The notes under the pieces: generated by a model
What the model saw: only the letters and a program-made list of their open reading frames with translations
Database searches by the model: none
What the model was told of the DNA's origin: nothing
Position numbers and translations under genes: made by a program
Assembly: GCA_943788615.1 (NCBI GenBank)
Contig: CALSQY010000001.1
Location: forward strand, 1,302,001 to 1,366,000
DNA length: 64,000 nt
Direction of reading: 5' to 3'
DNA from: UBA4465 sp002292365
GTDB taxonomy: Bacteria; Bacteroidota; Bacteroidia; Cytophagales; Cyclobacteriaceae
Shown here: one piece after another, positions 56,332 to 64,000 of the stretch
Position numbering within the stretch: position 1 is the stretch's first letter
How the letters are laid out: the number at the start of each line of letters is the position of its first letter

Positions 56332-57531
56332 TTACCTACGCTTTTTTCCGTGGAAAGGCTTTTGATATGCTCTTTTTTGATCAGGATTGTAATATGGAGC
56401 CACACCTAAACTTGCAGGGATTTCGGCTTTGTCTATTGTTCTGCCTATGAATTTCTCAATATCACCAAATTGTCTTTGTTCCTTTTCATTGATAAAGGTG
56501 AAGGCAACACCCTTGGCTGCTGCTCTAGCGGTTCGCCCAATTCTGTGAATATAATCTTCTGCATCATTGGGGACATCATAATTGATAACCAATTCAATGT
56601 CTTCAATATCAATCCCTCGAGACAATATATCAGTTGCCACTAGAATGGTTAATTTTTTCGCTTTAAATAAATTAAGTACTTCACCTCTTTCTTTTTGATC
56701 AAGGTCTGAATGTATTTCAGCTACTGAAAATTTTAATTTTTTTAGTGATTTGGTCAAATTTTTGGTATTGTCTTTCGTCGAACAAAAGACAATGACACTT
56801 AAAAAATTTCCCGCACTCAGCACATGCTTTATCATGGGGATTTTTTGGGCATCGTGCACCACAAATCCCACTTGGATAATTTTGTCAGCAGGTACGGAAA
56901 CGGCAACATTAATTTCTTCAGGATTATTCAATACTTGCTTAGCAAGTGTTCTCATCTTAGGAGGCATCGTAGCGGAAAACATTAAATTTTGACGCTTTTT
57001 AGGTAGAAATGAAATGATCTTCTGAATGTCTTGATGAAATCCCATATCAAGCATACGATCGGCTTCATCAAGTACGAGGAAACGTAAACTTTCCATATTA
57101 ACATAGCCCATTTTCAGATGGGCGATTAATCTTCCGGGTGTGGCTGTAATGACCGATGCGCCCTCAGAAAGGGCTGTTTTCTCTTGAGCAAAGAGATCCC
57201 CATCACCACCACCGTACACCGCAATGGAGTTTACCCGTGTAAAATAGGAGAGACCTTGCATCTGCTGATCTATCTGAATGGCCAATTCCCGAGTGGGAAC
57301 AACGATTAAACATTTAGTTGCTTCAGGTTCATTTTTAGATAAAATGTCATTGATAATAGGTAGTAAAAAGGCAGCAGTTTTTCCCGTACCTGTTTGGGCA
57401 GATCCTATAAGGTCTTTGCCAGCTAAAATGACCGGAATTGCTTGCTCTTGGATGGACGTTGCGAATTCAAAACCTATTGCATCAATGCCCTGCAATAAGT
57501 CTGGATGAAATCCTAGTTCACTAAATTTCAA
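56332..57531 (-). CDS. DEAD-box RNA helicase (RhlE-like)
   Basis: A 399-residue ATP-dependent RNA helicase for ribosome or mRNA remodelling. Motifs: Q-motif region FATSIQEQAIPVIL, Walker A AQTGTGKTAAF near 44-54, VPTRELAIQI, VLDEADRMLDMGF near 149-161, FSATMP, ILVATDILSRGIDI and HRIGRTARA. A short basic tail (RAYQKPFHGKKRR) ends the protein. RhlE-type by length and tail, but paralogues are common. Confidence 0.93.
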   Translation of the reverse strand: MKFSELGFHPDLLQGIDAIGFEFATSIQEQAIPVILAGKDLIGSAQTGTGKTAAFLLPIINDILSKNEPEATKCLIVVPTRELAIQIDQQMQGLSYFTRVNSIAVYGGGDGDLFAQEKTALSEGASVITATPGRLIAHLKMGYVNMESLRFLVLDEADRMLDMGFHQDIQKIISFLPKKRQNLMFSATMPPKMRTLAKQVLNNPEEINVAVSVPADKIIQVGFVVHDAQKIPMIKHVLSAGNFLSVIVFCSTKDNTKNLTKSLKKLKFSVAEIHSDLDQKERGEVLNLFKAKKLTILVATDILSRGIDIEDIELVINYDVPNDAEDYIHRIGRTARAAAKGVAFTFINEKEQRQFGDIEKFIGRTIDKAEIPASLGVAPYYNPDQKRAYQKPFHGKKRR

Positions 57532-57784
57532 TGCTTTCTCAAATTATATTGCCGCAATTTAGACAATATGTTTGGCATTACATCAACACGGAACTTTCAT
57601 TCTTTGAGATTCTCAAAAAATTGTTGATATTATGTAGTTGTATTGTGGATAAGGTACTTGATATCTTTTTATTCTGTTAATAAATATGTTGATGATTTCT
57701 TTAAAAAGAAATTCAATTAAGTTGTACAAATGTTTTCTAATAATTTTAGTTCAACTAACTTTAATCAATAAAATAAGTAAACTC

Positions 57785-58330
57785 ATGGAAGCCAAAACAG
57801 TTAAAAATTCCCAAACTACCATAACGGAATTAATGATCCCCTCTTATGCAAATTTTGGTGGAAAAATACATGGGGGTATCCTATTATCTATAATGGATAA
57901 GACGGCCTATGCTTGCGCAAGTAAGCATGCGGGGAATTATTGTGTGACGGTATCGATTGAAAATGTTGAGTTTCTTCAACCTGTTGAAGTAGGAGATTTG
58001 GTTTCGTTTTATGCTTCGGTGAACTATGTAGGTAAATCATCTTTGGTTGTGGGAATGAAGGTAGTAGCTGAAAACGTTAAGATGGGCACAGCCAGACATA
58101 CCAATTCATCTTATTTTACGATGGTGGCCAAAGGCGATGATAACAAAACTGCAATAGTGCCTGAATTGGTATTGGAAGAGGAAATAGAGGTTAGAAGGTT
58201 TCTTGAGGCTTTAAAACGCAAGGAGTTCAGTGCTGCATTCAGGGATAGAATGCAAGACGTTAAATCTGCTTTTTCAAGAAAAGATATGGAGCTTTTGAGT
58301 GAGGAACGTTGTGTGGTCGGCTTTATTTAA
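57785..58330 (+). CDS. acyl-CoA thioesterase (hotdog fold)
   Basis: A 181-residue hotdog-fold thioesterase of the YciA/BFIT type: ITELMIPSYANFGGKIHGG, ILLSIMDKTAYACASKHAG and VTVSIENVEFLQPVEVGD. It probably hydrolyses acyl-CoAs in the cytoplasm. The start at 57785 is preferred because upstream codons (from 57686) encode a hydrophobic stretch not found in the family. The C-terminal extension of about 40 residues is charged. Confidence 0.88.
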   Translation: MEAKTVKNSQTTITELMIPSYANFGGKIHGGILLSIMDKTAYACASKHAGNYCVTVSIENVEFLQPVEVGDLVSFYASVNYVGKSSLVVGMKVVAENVKMGTARHTNSSYFTMVAKGDDNKTAIVPELVLEEEIEVRRFLEALKRKEFSAAFRDRMQDVKSAFSRKDMELLSEERCVVGFI

Positions 58331-58423
58331 GATTTGTGTAAGTTATCCCATTCATTAACATCTAACCATTGAAAGCCAATTATATAGTTCTTAAATCAAA
58401 TACGTTCTATTTAATTTAATACT

Positions 58424-58747
58424 TTAAGCCAGTTGGGCTTCTATTTTTTCGCTCAATACCGACTTGGGTACTGCTCCCACTTGTTTGTCGACAATTTCTC
58501 CACCTTTGAATACAAGTAGGGTTGGTATTGATCGGATGCCAAATTTGGCAGAAACTTCAGGGTTGGTGTCAACATCTACTTTTCCAATAATGGCTTTACC
58601 GTCAAATTCATTGGCTAACTCTTCAACCAAGGGGCCAATCATTTTACATGGGCCACACCACTCTGCCCAAAAATCAACCAATACAGGTTTTTCTGAGTTG
58701 ATGATCTCCTCAAAATTACTGTCTGTTATTTCTACTGGCTTTAACAT
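58424..58747 (-). CDS. trxA: thioredoxin
   Basis: A 107-residue thioredoxin with the redox-active WAEWCGPCK near 27-35, the cis-proline segment SIPTLLVF, and the usual length. The start at 58747 gives the common N-terminus (VEITDSNFEE). It keeps cytoplasmic thiols reduced. It lies downstream of dnaE on the same strand. Confidence 0.95.
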   Translation of the reverse strand: MLKPVEITDSNFEEIINSEKPVLVDFWAEWCGPCKMIGPLVEELANEFDGKAIIGKVDVDTNPEVSAKFGIRSIPTLLVFKGGEIVDKQVGAVPKSVLSEKIEAQLA

Positions 58748-58852
58748 AAAATTTTTCTTTAACTTATTGTTTATTAATTTTTTTAGATTTGTAAACTTAA
58801 ACAATTTGTAACCTCAATTAATAATATGAGCACTACTTTAACATAATTTTTT

Positions 58853-61800
58853 TTATTTTAGCAGTACTTTATAGCGAAGGTCAACCTTTGATTCTATTTT
58901 TTTTATAAGTGCATAGTTTGGATCGATGGTTAGGCTTCGACTGAGCATTTCCACATTGATCAAGCGGTTTTCATATTGGCTATAAATATTTAATTTGATC
59001 ATACAATTCCCCGGGAACTCCTCTCCCAATTTTTGGAGTTCATCAATGAGATTATCATTAATATCTTGAAGGTTTACTTGAATTTCGAGTCCCTTGATGG
59101 CCTTTTCTTTGATGTCTCCTAGGTATTCCATATTGGAGATTTTAAATTCTAGTTCTTCACTTTTCCATCTGTTTTGAACGGATCCACTTAAGGATAAAAA
59201 CCAGCCAACTTCTAAGAAACTCTTAAACTTTAAATAGGTATCTGAAAACAGGAAAAAGGTATGACTGTCACTATAATCTTCAAACGTAAATTGACCAAAT
59301 GGGCTACCTTTTTTAGTCATTCTATGTTGCACTTGACTAATAATTCCTCCTATTTTGAATGCATGTCCGTTGACCAATGAGAGATCTTTTAGGTCACCGA
59401 TTTTTCCTTTAGTAAGGAAACGCATTTCAAATTTGTACTGGTCTAAAGGATGTCCAGAGATGTAAAGACCGACTAAATCTTTTTCAATATTTAGTTTTTC
59501 TATCTTTCCATACGGAGCCACTTCACCAGCTTTTGGTTTTGATAGTCCCTTATTTTCCCGACTACCAAACAATGATCCTTGCGCACTTAAAGCCTCCTGC
59601 TGAACTTTATTTGCATATGAAATGGCTCTTTCTATCAATGAACTCCCTTCCACATCAGGCTCCACATATTGCCTTCGGTGATACTCCGGGAAGCAATCAA
59701 AACCACCAGCTTTTGCCAAGGCTTCAAATGATTTTTTGTTCACTGCCCGCAAATTTACCCTAACTGCGAAATCAAAGAGATCCTCGAAGGGTTCATCTTT
59801 CCGTTCAGCCACAATAGCTTGGACTGCCGCTTCACCAGTGCCTTTAATGGCTCCGAGGCCAAATCTAATTTCACCAGCTGAATTCACCGTGAAATGCTGA
59901 TCAGATTCATTGACATCAGGACCCAAAACTACGATATTTTGATTTCGGCATTCTTCCATGAAAAAAGTGACCTTATCAATATTGTTTTGATTGTGAGTCA
60001 ACACGGCCGCCATATATTCAGCAGGATAATTGGCCTTAAGATACCCCGTTTGATAGGCTACCACAGAGTAACAGGTACTATGAGATTTATTAAAAGCATA
60101 GGCGGCAAAAGCTTCCCAATCCTTCCATATTTTCTCGAGACTGGTCTGATCATGACCCCTCGCTTTCGCTTGACTTATGAACTTTGGTTTGAGTTCTTTA
60201 AGTAGCTTGAATATTTTTTTGCCCATGGCTTTCCTCAAAATATCTGCTTCTCCTTTGCTAAAGCCAGCTATTTTTTGAGAGAGTAACATGACTTGCTCTT
60301 GGTAAACAGTGATACCATAGGTCTCTGCCAGATATTCTTCCATATCTGGTAAATCATAATGGATTTTTTCTGCACCATGCTTGCGACTGATGAAGTTGGG
60401 GATGTATTCCATCGGCCCCGGGCGATAGAGCGCATTCATAGCAATTAGATCTTCAAATTTATCAGGTTTTAAGGCTTGGAGATGTTTTTGCATACCCGGA
60501 GACTCGAACTGAAAAGTTCCGTTGGTTGCTCCCTCTTGATATAATTCATAGGTAGCTTTATCATCTAAAGGGATGAGATCAATATCAATTTGAATACCAT
60601 TTCTCTTCTCTATGTTTTCTACCGCTGTTTTAATGATAGAAAGTGTCCTTAATCCCAGAAAATCCATTTTCAGCATACCTGCTGACTCTACGACACTATT
60701 ATCGAATTGGGTGATGAGCAATTCAGAATCTTTTGCCCGAGCCATGGGGACATAATTGGACATGTCTTTAGGCGTGATGATCACCCCACATGCATGAATC
60801 CCCGTATTCCTCAGGGATCCCTCTAAAATTAAGGCTTGATTTAATACCTGAGAGGGTAAATCACTTCCCTTCTGCATGGACTTGAGGCTTGGAACCTCTT
60901 TCAATGCTTGTATAAAATTAGTTCCGGGTCTTTCGGGAATCAATTTGGCAATTTTGTCCGTCTCTGAGAGGGGTAACTCCATAACACGACCCGCATCTCT
61001 TATGGCAGATTTTGGTGCCATCGTACCGTAAGTAATGATTTGGGCTACTTGATTGAACCCATATTTATTAACAACGTAATTGATTACCTTTTCCCTACCT
61101 TCATTGTCAAAATCAATATCAATATCGGGAAGTGAGACCCTATCAGGATTTAAAAAACGTTCGAATAGTAAATTATAAGCAATCGGATCTACATTGGTAA
61201 TACCAATACAATAAGCGATGACACTACCTGCGGCAGAACCTCGTCCAGGTCCCACAGCGACCCCCATTTCACGCGCTTTTGAGGTAAAATCTTGGACGAT
61301 CAAAAAATAGCCAGGATAACCCGTATTTTGTATGGTTTCTAACTCAAAATCAATGCGCTCTTTTAATGTATGGTCGATCTGCCCATATCTTTTTTCTGCA
61401 CCTTTGTATGTGAGGTCTCTCAAATAGGCATTTTCTCCACGCTTTCCACCGTCTGATTGATCTTGTCGGTTTAAAAAAGATTCAGGAATATCAAAGTCTG
61501 GTAAAAGCACCTCGCGCTCCAACTCAAAATGTTCTATTTTGGAAACCAGCGCACTAATATTTTCGATGGCCTCAGGAAGATCATCAAATAAATCTTTCAT
61601 CTCTTCTTGACTCTTAAAAAAATATTGATCGTTGACCATTCCGTGTCTAAATCCACGTCCTCTACCTATGGGTGTACTTTGTTTTTCATTTTCTTTAATG
61701 CAGATCAGTACATCATGGGCCTTTGCATCTTCTTGATTCAAATAGAACAATTCATTAGCAGCGATAGTTTTGATACCATAGGATGATGAAAATCGATTTA

Positions 61801-63070
61801 ATATTGAATTTAGATGGTCTTCTTCAGGAATACCGTGCCGGTTCAATTCGAAATAAAAGTCATCACCAAAAACATCCTTCCACCACTTCAGGGATTCTTC
61901 TGCCTGAGTCTCACCCACATTAAGTACTAAACTTGGAATCTCTCCTCTCAAACCACCACTTAGGGCGATTAAGCCTTCGCTGTATTCAATAATCAGGTCT
62001 TTATCTATACGGGGATAAAGACCATAATTACCTTCGATATAGGCAAGAGAGCTCAGCTTGACTAAATTTTGGTAACCCTTTTTATTTTTAGCTAAGAGGA
62101 CTTGTTGAAACCTTTTGTCAGGACTGTCTTTGGTGAATTTTGTTTTTTTTCGTTCTTCGGCCACATAAAACTCACATCCTACAATAGGTTTAATACCGTA
62201 TTTTTTAGCTAAGCGAACAAATTTAAAAGCGCCAAATAAGTTTCCTAAATCGGTAATCGCAACCGCACTCATATTGAGAGCAGTTGTTTTTTCAAAGATT
62301 CTCTCGAGTTCGGGAGTTGCTTGAAGCACGGAGAATTGAGAATGGAGGTGTAGGTGCGTAAATTCACCTTTACTGCGCGCTTGCGTATCTTGCTTTTTAA
62401 CAATGATTTCTTTTTCCTCGATGACGGAGAATTTTGCTTTTTCCAGTTCTGGAGCCTGATATTTTATATCCTCTTTTGGGATGGGCTCAAACGGCTCAAG
62501 GATTCCTCTGCGGAGACATTCAAAAAAGGATTTTGCAGTAGCGTCTACATCATAGGCGGCATCATGTGCATCTCCAAAAGACGACCCAAAAAGTTTCTTA
62601 TAAAGTTCAATTAATTTAGGTGCTTTTAATCGACCTCCGATGCCCCCTCCGAGTTGCATGAACTCTTTGGTTTGAAAACAGGTATCTATGCTCGGAAAAT
62701 CGGCAAGTAAATTTTGGGAATTACATCGAAAAAACTCAGCACCTATAATTTTATTATCAAAGTCAATATTGTGACCCACAAGGACTTGTATGTTTTTGAG
62801 CTCTCCGGCAAACAAATCAAGTACCGATTTTAGTGAATCTCCTTCAAGAAGAGCTCTTTCAGTGCTTATTCCATGAATTTTTTGTGCATTGAAGGGAATG
62901 GTGTAGCCCTCTGGTTTAATGATTTTATTTCCTTGAGACTTTAAGTTACCAAAAGCATCATGCACTTGCCATGCAATTTGAACCAATCTAGGCCAATTAT
63001 CAACTTCTTCTATAGGCGCATTCTTACGCAGAGGTAGTCCGGTAGTTTCAGTATCAAAGATTAAATACAT
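58853..63070 (-). CDS. dnaE: DNA polymerase III alpha subunit with N-terminal DnaQ-like exonuclease
   Basis: The replicative polymerase (1405 aa). Residues 1-195 are a DEDDh 3'-5' exonuclease: LIFDTETTGLP (Asp6, Glu8), LVGHNIDFDNK, and GDAHDAAYDVDA. A PHP domain follows from about residue 237 (FTHLHLHSQFSVL). The polymerase core has GPGRGSAAGSVIAY, LPDIDIDFDNEGREKV and FNKSHSTCYS, then the tail with an OB fold. In the PHP domain, ITDLGNLFG lacks the usual His (ITDHGN), and SVLQAT replaces SLLDGA, so its own proofreading centre looks damaged. The fused exonuclease probably supplies proofreading. Confidence 0.93.
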   Translation of the reverse strand: MYLIFDTETTGLPLRKNAPIEEVDNWPRLVQIAWQVHDAFGNLKSQGNKIIKPEGYTIPFNAQKIHGISTERALLEGDSLKSVLDLFAGELKNIQVLVGHNIDFDNKIIGAEFFRCNSQNLLADFPSIDTCFQTKEFMQLGGGIGGRLKAPKLIELYKKLFGSSFGDAHDAAYDVDATAKSFFECLRRGILEPFEPIPKEDIKYQAPELEKAKFSVIEEKEIIVKKQDTQARSKGEFTHLHLHSQFSVLQATPELERIFEKTTALNMSAVAITDLGNLFGAFKFVRLAKKYGIKPIVGCEFYVAEERKKTKFTKDSPDKRFQQVLLAKNKKGYQNLVKLSSLAYIEGNYGLYPRIDKDLIIEYSEGLIALSGGLRGEIPSLVLNVGETQAEESLKWWKDVFGDDFYFELNRHGIPEEDHLNSILNRFSSSYGIKTIAANELFYLNQEDAKAHDVLICIKENEKQSTPIGRGRGFRHGMVNDQYFFKSQEEMKDLFDDLPEAIENISALVSKIEHFELEREVLLPDFDIPESFLNRQDQSDGGKRGENAYLRDLTYKGAEKRYGQIDHTLKERIDFELETIQNTGYPGYFLIVQDFTSKAREMGVAVGPGRGSAAGSVIAYCIGITNVDPIAYNLLFERFLNPDRVSLPDIDIDFDNEGREKVINYVVNKYGFNQVAQIITYGTMAPKSAIRDAGRVMELPLSETDKIAKLIPERPGTNFIQALKEVPSLKSMQKGSDLPSQVLNQALILEGSLRNTGIHACGVIITPKDMSNYVPMARAKDSELLITQFDNSVVESAGMLKMDFLGLRTLSIIKTAVENIEKRNGIQIDIDLIPLDDKATYELYQEGATNGTFQFESPGMQKHLQALKPDKFEDLIAMNALYRPGPMEYIPNFISRKHGAEKIHYDLPDMEEYLAETYGITVYQEQVMLLSQKIAGFSKGEADILRKAMGKKIFKLLKELKPKFISQAKARGHDQTSLEKIWKDWEAFAAYAFNKSHSTCYSVVAYQTGYLKANYPAEYMAAVLTHNQNNIDKVTFFMEECRNQNIVVLGPDVNESDQHFTVNSAGEIRFGLGAIKGTGEAAVQAIVAERKDEPFEDLFDFAVRVNLRAVNKKSFEALAKAGGFDCFPEYHRRQYVEPDVEGSSLIERAISYANKVQQEALSAQGSLFGSRENKGLSKPKAGEVAPYGKIEKLNIEKDLVGLYISGHPLDQYKFEMRFLTKGKIGDLKDLSLVNGHAFKIGGIISQVQHRMTKKGSPFGQFTFEDYSDSHTFFLFSDTYLKFKSFLEVGWFLSLSGSVQNRWKSEELEFKISNMEYLGDIKEKAIKGLEIQVNLQDINDNLIDELQKLGEEFPGNCMIKLNIYSQYENRLINVEMLSRSLTIDPNYALIKKIESKVDLRYKVLLK

Positions 63071-63207
63071 GATTGATTTTTAAAGTATAAAGTCCCGGCT
63101 GTTTACCATATAGAATGATTATTTAGTACCCTTTGAAATAGAGTCGTTAAGGTATCTGTTTTAATAGTTAAATTGATAATTTATCTTAATTCATTGATAG
63201 TTCCTGA

Positions 63208-63990
63208 TTATTCTATGAGTGTCATTGTTCGTGTTACTTCGTTGAAAGGGCCTTTAATCAGTACCCCATCAGCATCGATCAGTTCAAGCTGTACTGTGAG
63301 TATCCCAGGCGTTAATCCTTGGATATAGTAAGGCATCCATTCATCGATTATAAAGACTTCATCATTTATAGTGGCACGTACCTTATTTCCGTCAGGGCCA
63401 AGAGTAACATTGATGAGAAAAAAGTCAAGTAGAAGGTTATTTATATCACCTCCTTTGTAAGTCCCTTTGGGACGACTATAAAACATATGTTTCCCTTTTT
63501 CATCAAATTTATCAGGAAATGGTTTAGAACTTTCAGCATCAAAAGTGGTAAGAATGAAAGAATTTTCATTTTTGACACTTTCATGGTAGGAGCGCGAGAG
63601 AAAAGCTAGGGCCACATACTGACCTTTTGGCAAGTTTTTTTGTACTATTGGATCATAATGGGCTGAATACGGTTCATTATCCAAAATAAGGTGAATGTGC
63701 TGTCCTTTTGCCGAATTTGCAATACCTCGATCATTCGCATCTTCCGTGATTACACCCAGCTCATAATTTTTTACATCAAAATTAAAATAAACCAAATAAC
63801 TCGTATCGTTTGCGGTGAGGTTTATATCTGATAAATTCAATTCCGAGTCCAGATAAGCTGGAGAAGGGGGTGCTTTGACTAATTGTATCTGGGACTTTGA
63901 TAATATTTTTTCAGTGTTTTCAGACTCTTTTTTTGGTTTACAAAGGGTAACAGAGAAGATGATAAAAGTACCAAGTAATATGTTTTTCAT
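63208..63990 (-). CDS. lipoprotein of unknown function (conserved Bacteroidota type)
   Basis: A 260-residue lipoprotein (signal with lipobox SVTLC, Cys17). The middle contains GQHIHLILDNEPYSAHYDP and LPKGQYVALAFLSRSYHESV, the end GILTVQLELIDADGVLIKGP, suggesting beta-sandwich domains. His-rich GQHIHL could bind metal, but that is a guess. I recall similar proteins only under uninformative names. Confidence 0.65.
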   Translation of the reverse strand: MKNILLGTFIIFSVTLCKPKKESENTEKILSKSQIQLVKAPPSPAYLDSELNLSDINLTANDTSYLVYFNFDVKNYELGVITEDANDRGIANSAKGQHIHLILDNEPYSAHYDPIVQKNLPKGQYVALAFLSRSYHESVKNENSFILTTFDAESSKPFPDKFDEKGKHMFYSRPKGTYKGGDINNLLLDFFLINVTLGPDGNKVRATINDEVFIIDEWMPYYIQGLTPGILTVQLELIDADGVLIKGPFNEVTRTMTLIE

Positions 63991-64000
63991 GAAGAATTTT

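Noticed and set aside
1..64000. CRISPR array, prophage or complete insertion sequence
   Set aside because: No regularly spaced repeats, phage structural genes or transposase motifs were found.

Overview
The window looks like a chromosomal segment of an AT-rich Bacteroidota, most likely of the Cytophagales type. Pointers are a PorP/SprF-family type IX secretion protein, a 1436-residue secreted protein with a gliding-motility (type B) C-terminal sorting domain, many Cys-lipobox lipoproteins, a Bacteroidota-type tRNA promoter (TTTG-N19-TATTTTTG), starts without Shine-Dalgarno motifs, and a DnaE with an N-terminal proofreading exonuclease. No prophage, CRISPR array, rRNA or intact insertion sequence was seen.

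Layout. 1-3 kb: end of nuoN, a PurF-like amidotransferase, an IscA-type carrier and methylmalonyl-CoA epimerase. 3-9.5 kb: a tightly coupled four-gene cluster (DUF4856 lipoprotein, imelysin-like lipoprotein, HTTM membrane protein, FecA-like TonB-dependent receptor), probably for metal uptake. 9.7-13.2 kb: thiL, a YceI protein, a DUF3109 protein and a wrecked alkyltransferase gene. 13.2-16.5 kb: a minus-strand threonine operon (ornithine-cyclodeaminase-like, thrC, thrB) in which thrC carries a single-base frameshift. 16.6-25.9 kb: S41 protease, galE, a MobA-like nucleotidyltransferase, two tRNA-Leu genes, M42 peptidase, YqhA-like protein, a SAM hydrolase followed by a dead monooxygenase-like gene, phoH and a GNAT acetyltransferase. 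26-27.6 kb: a decayed comEC. 27.7-32 kb: recQ, pgk, a Sua5/TsaC-type gene and a 55-residue membrane protein. 32-36.7 kb: a fragment of a repeat-type domain and the giant T9SS cargo. 36.7-45.2 kb: an accessory stretch of small lipoproteins and membrane proteins, several pseudogenes (including a REC-AraC regulator) and three copies of a short dispersed repeat. 45.2-64 kb: PorP/SprF, M48 protease, a gpsA-acyltransferase pair, PhzF, a polyprenyl synthase, an AddB-like nuclease, Dabb, a frameshifted msrA, a DEAD-box helicase, a thioesterase, trxA, dnaE and a lipoprotein.

The main theme beyond housekeeping is gene decay. At least eight genes or gene fragments are broken: alkyltransferase, thrC, ABM-like gene, comEC, a 32.1-kb fragment, a 38.1-kb fragment, the REC-AraC regulator and msrA. 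Some carry many lesions and must be real pseudogenes. thrC and msrA are each one base from intact, so a sequencing error, a recent mutation and recoding all remain possible. The best candidates for new biology are the four-gene metal-uptake-like cluster, the short dispersed repeat with its compensated hairpin, the PurF-like enzyme with an altered oxyanion-hole motif, and the exonuclease-DnaE fusion with a degenerate PHP domain.
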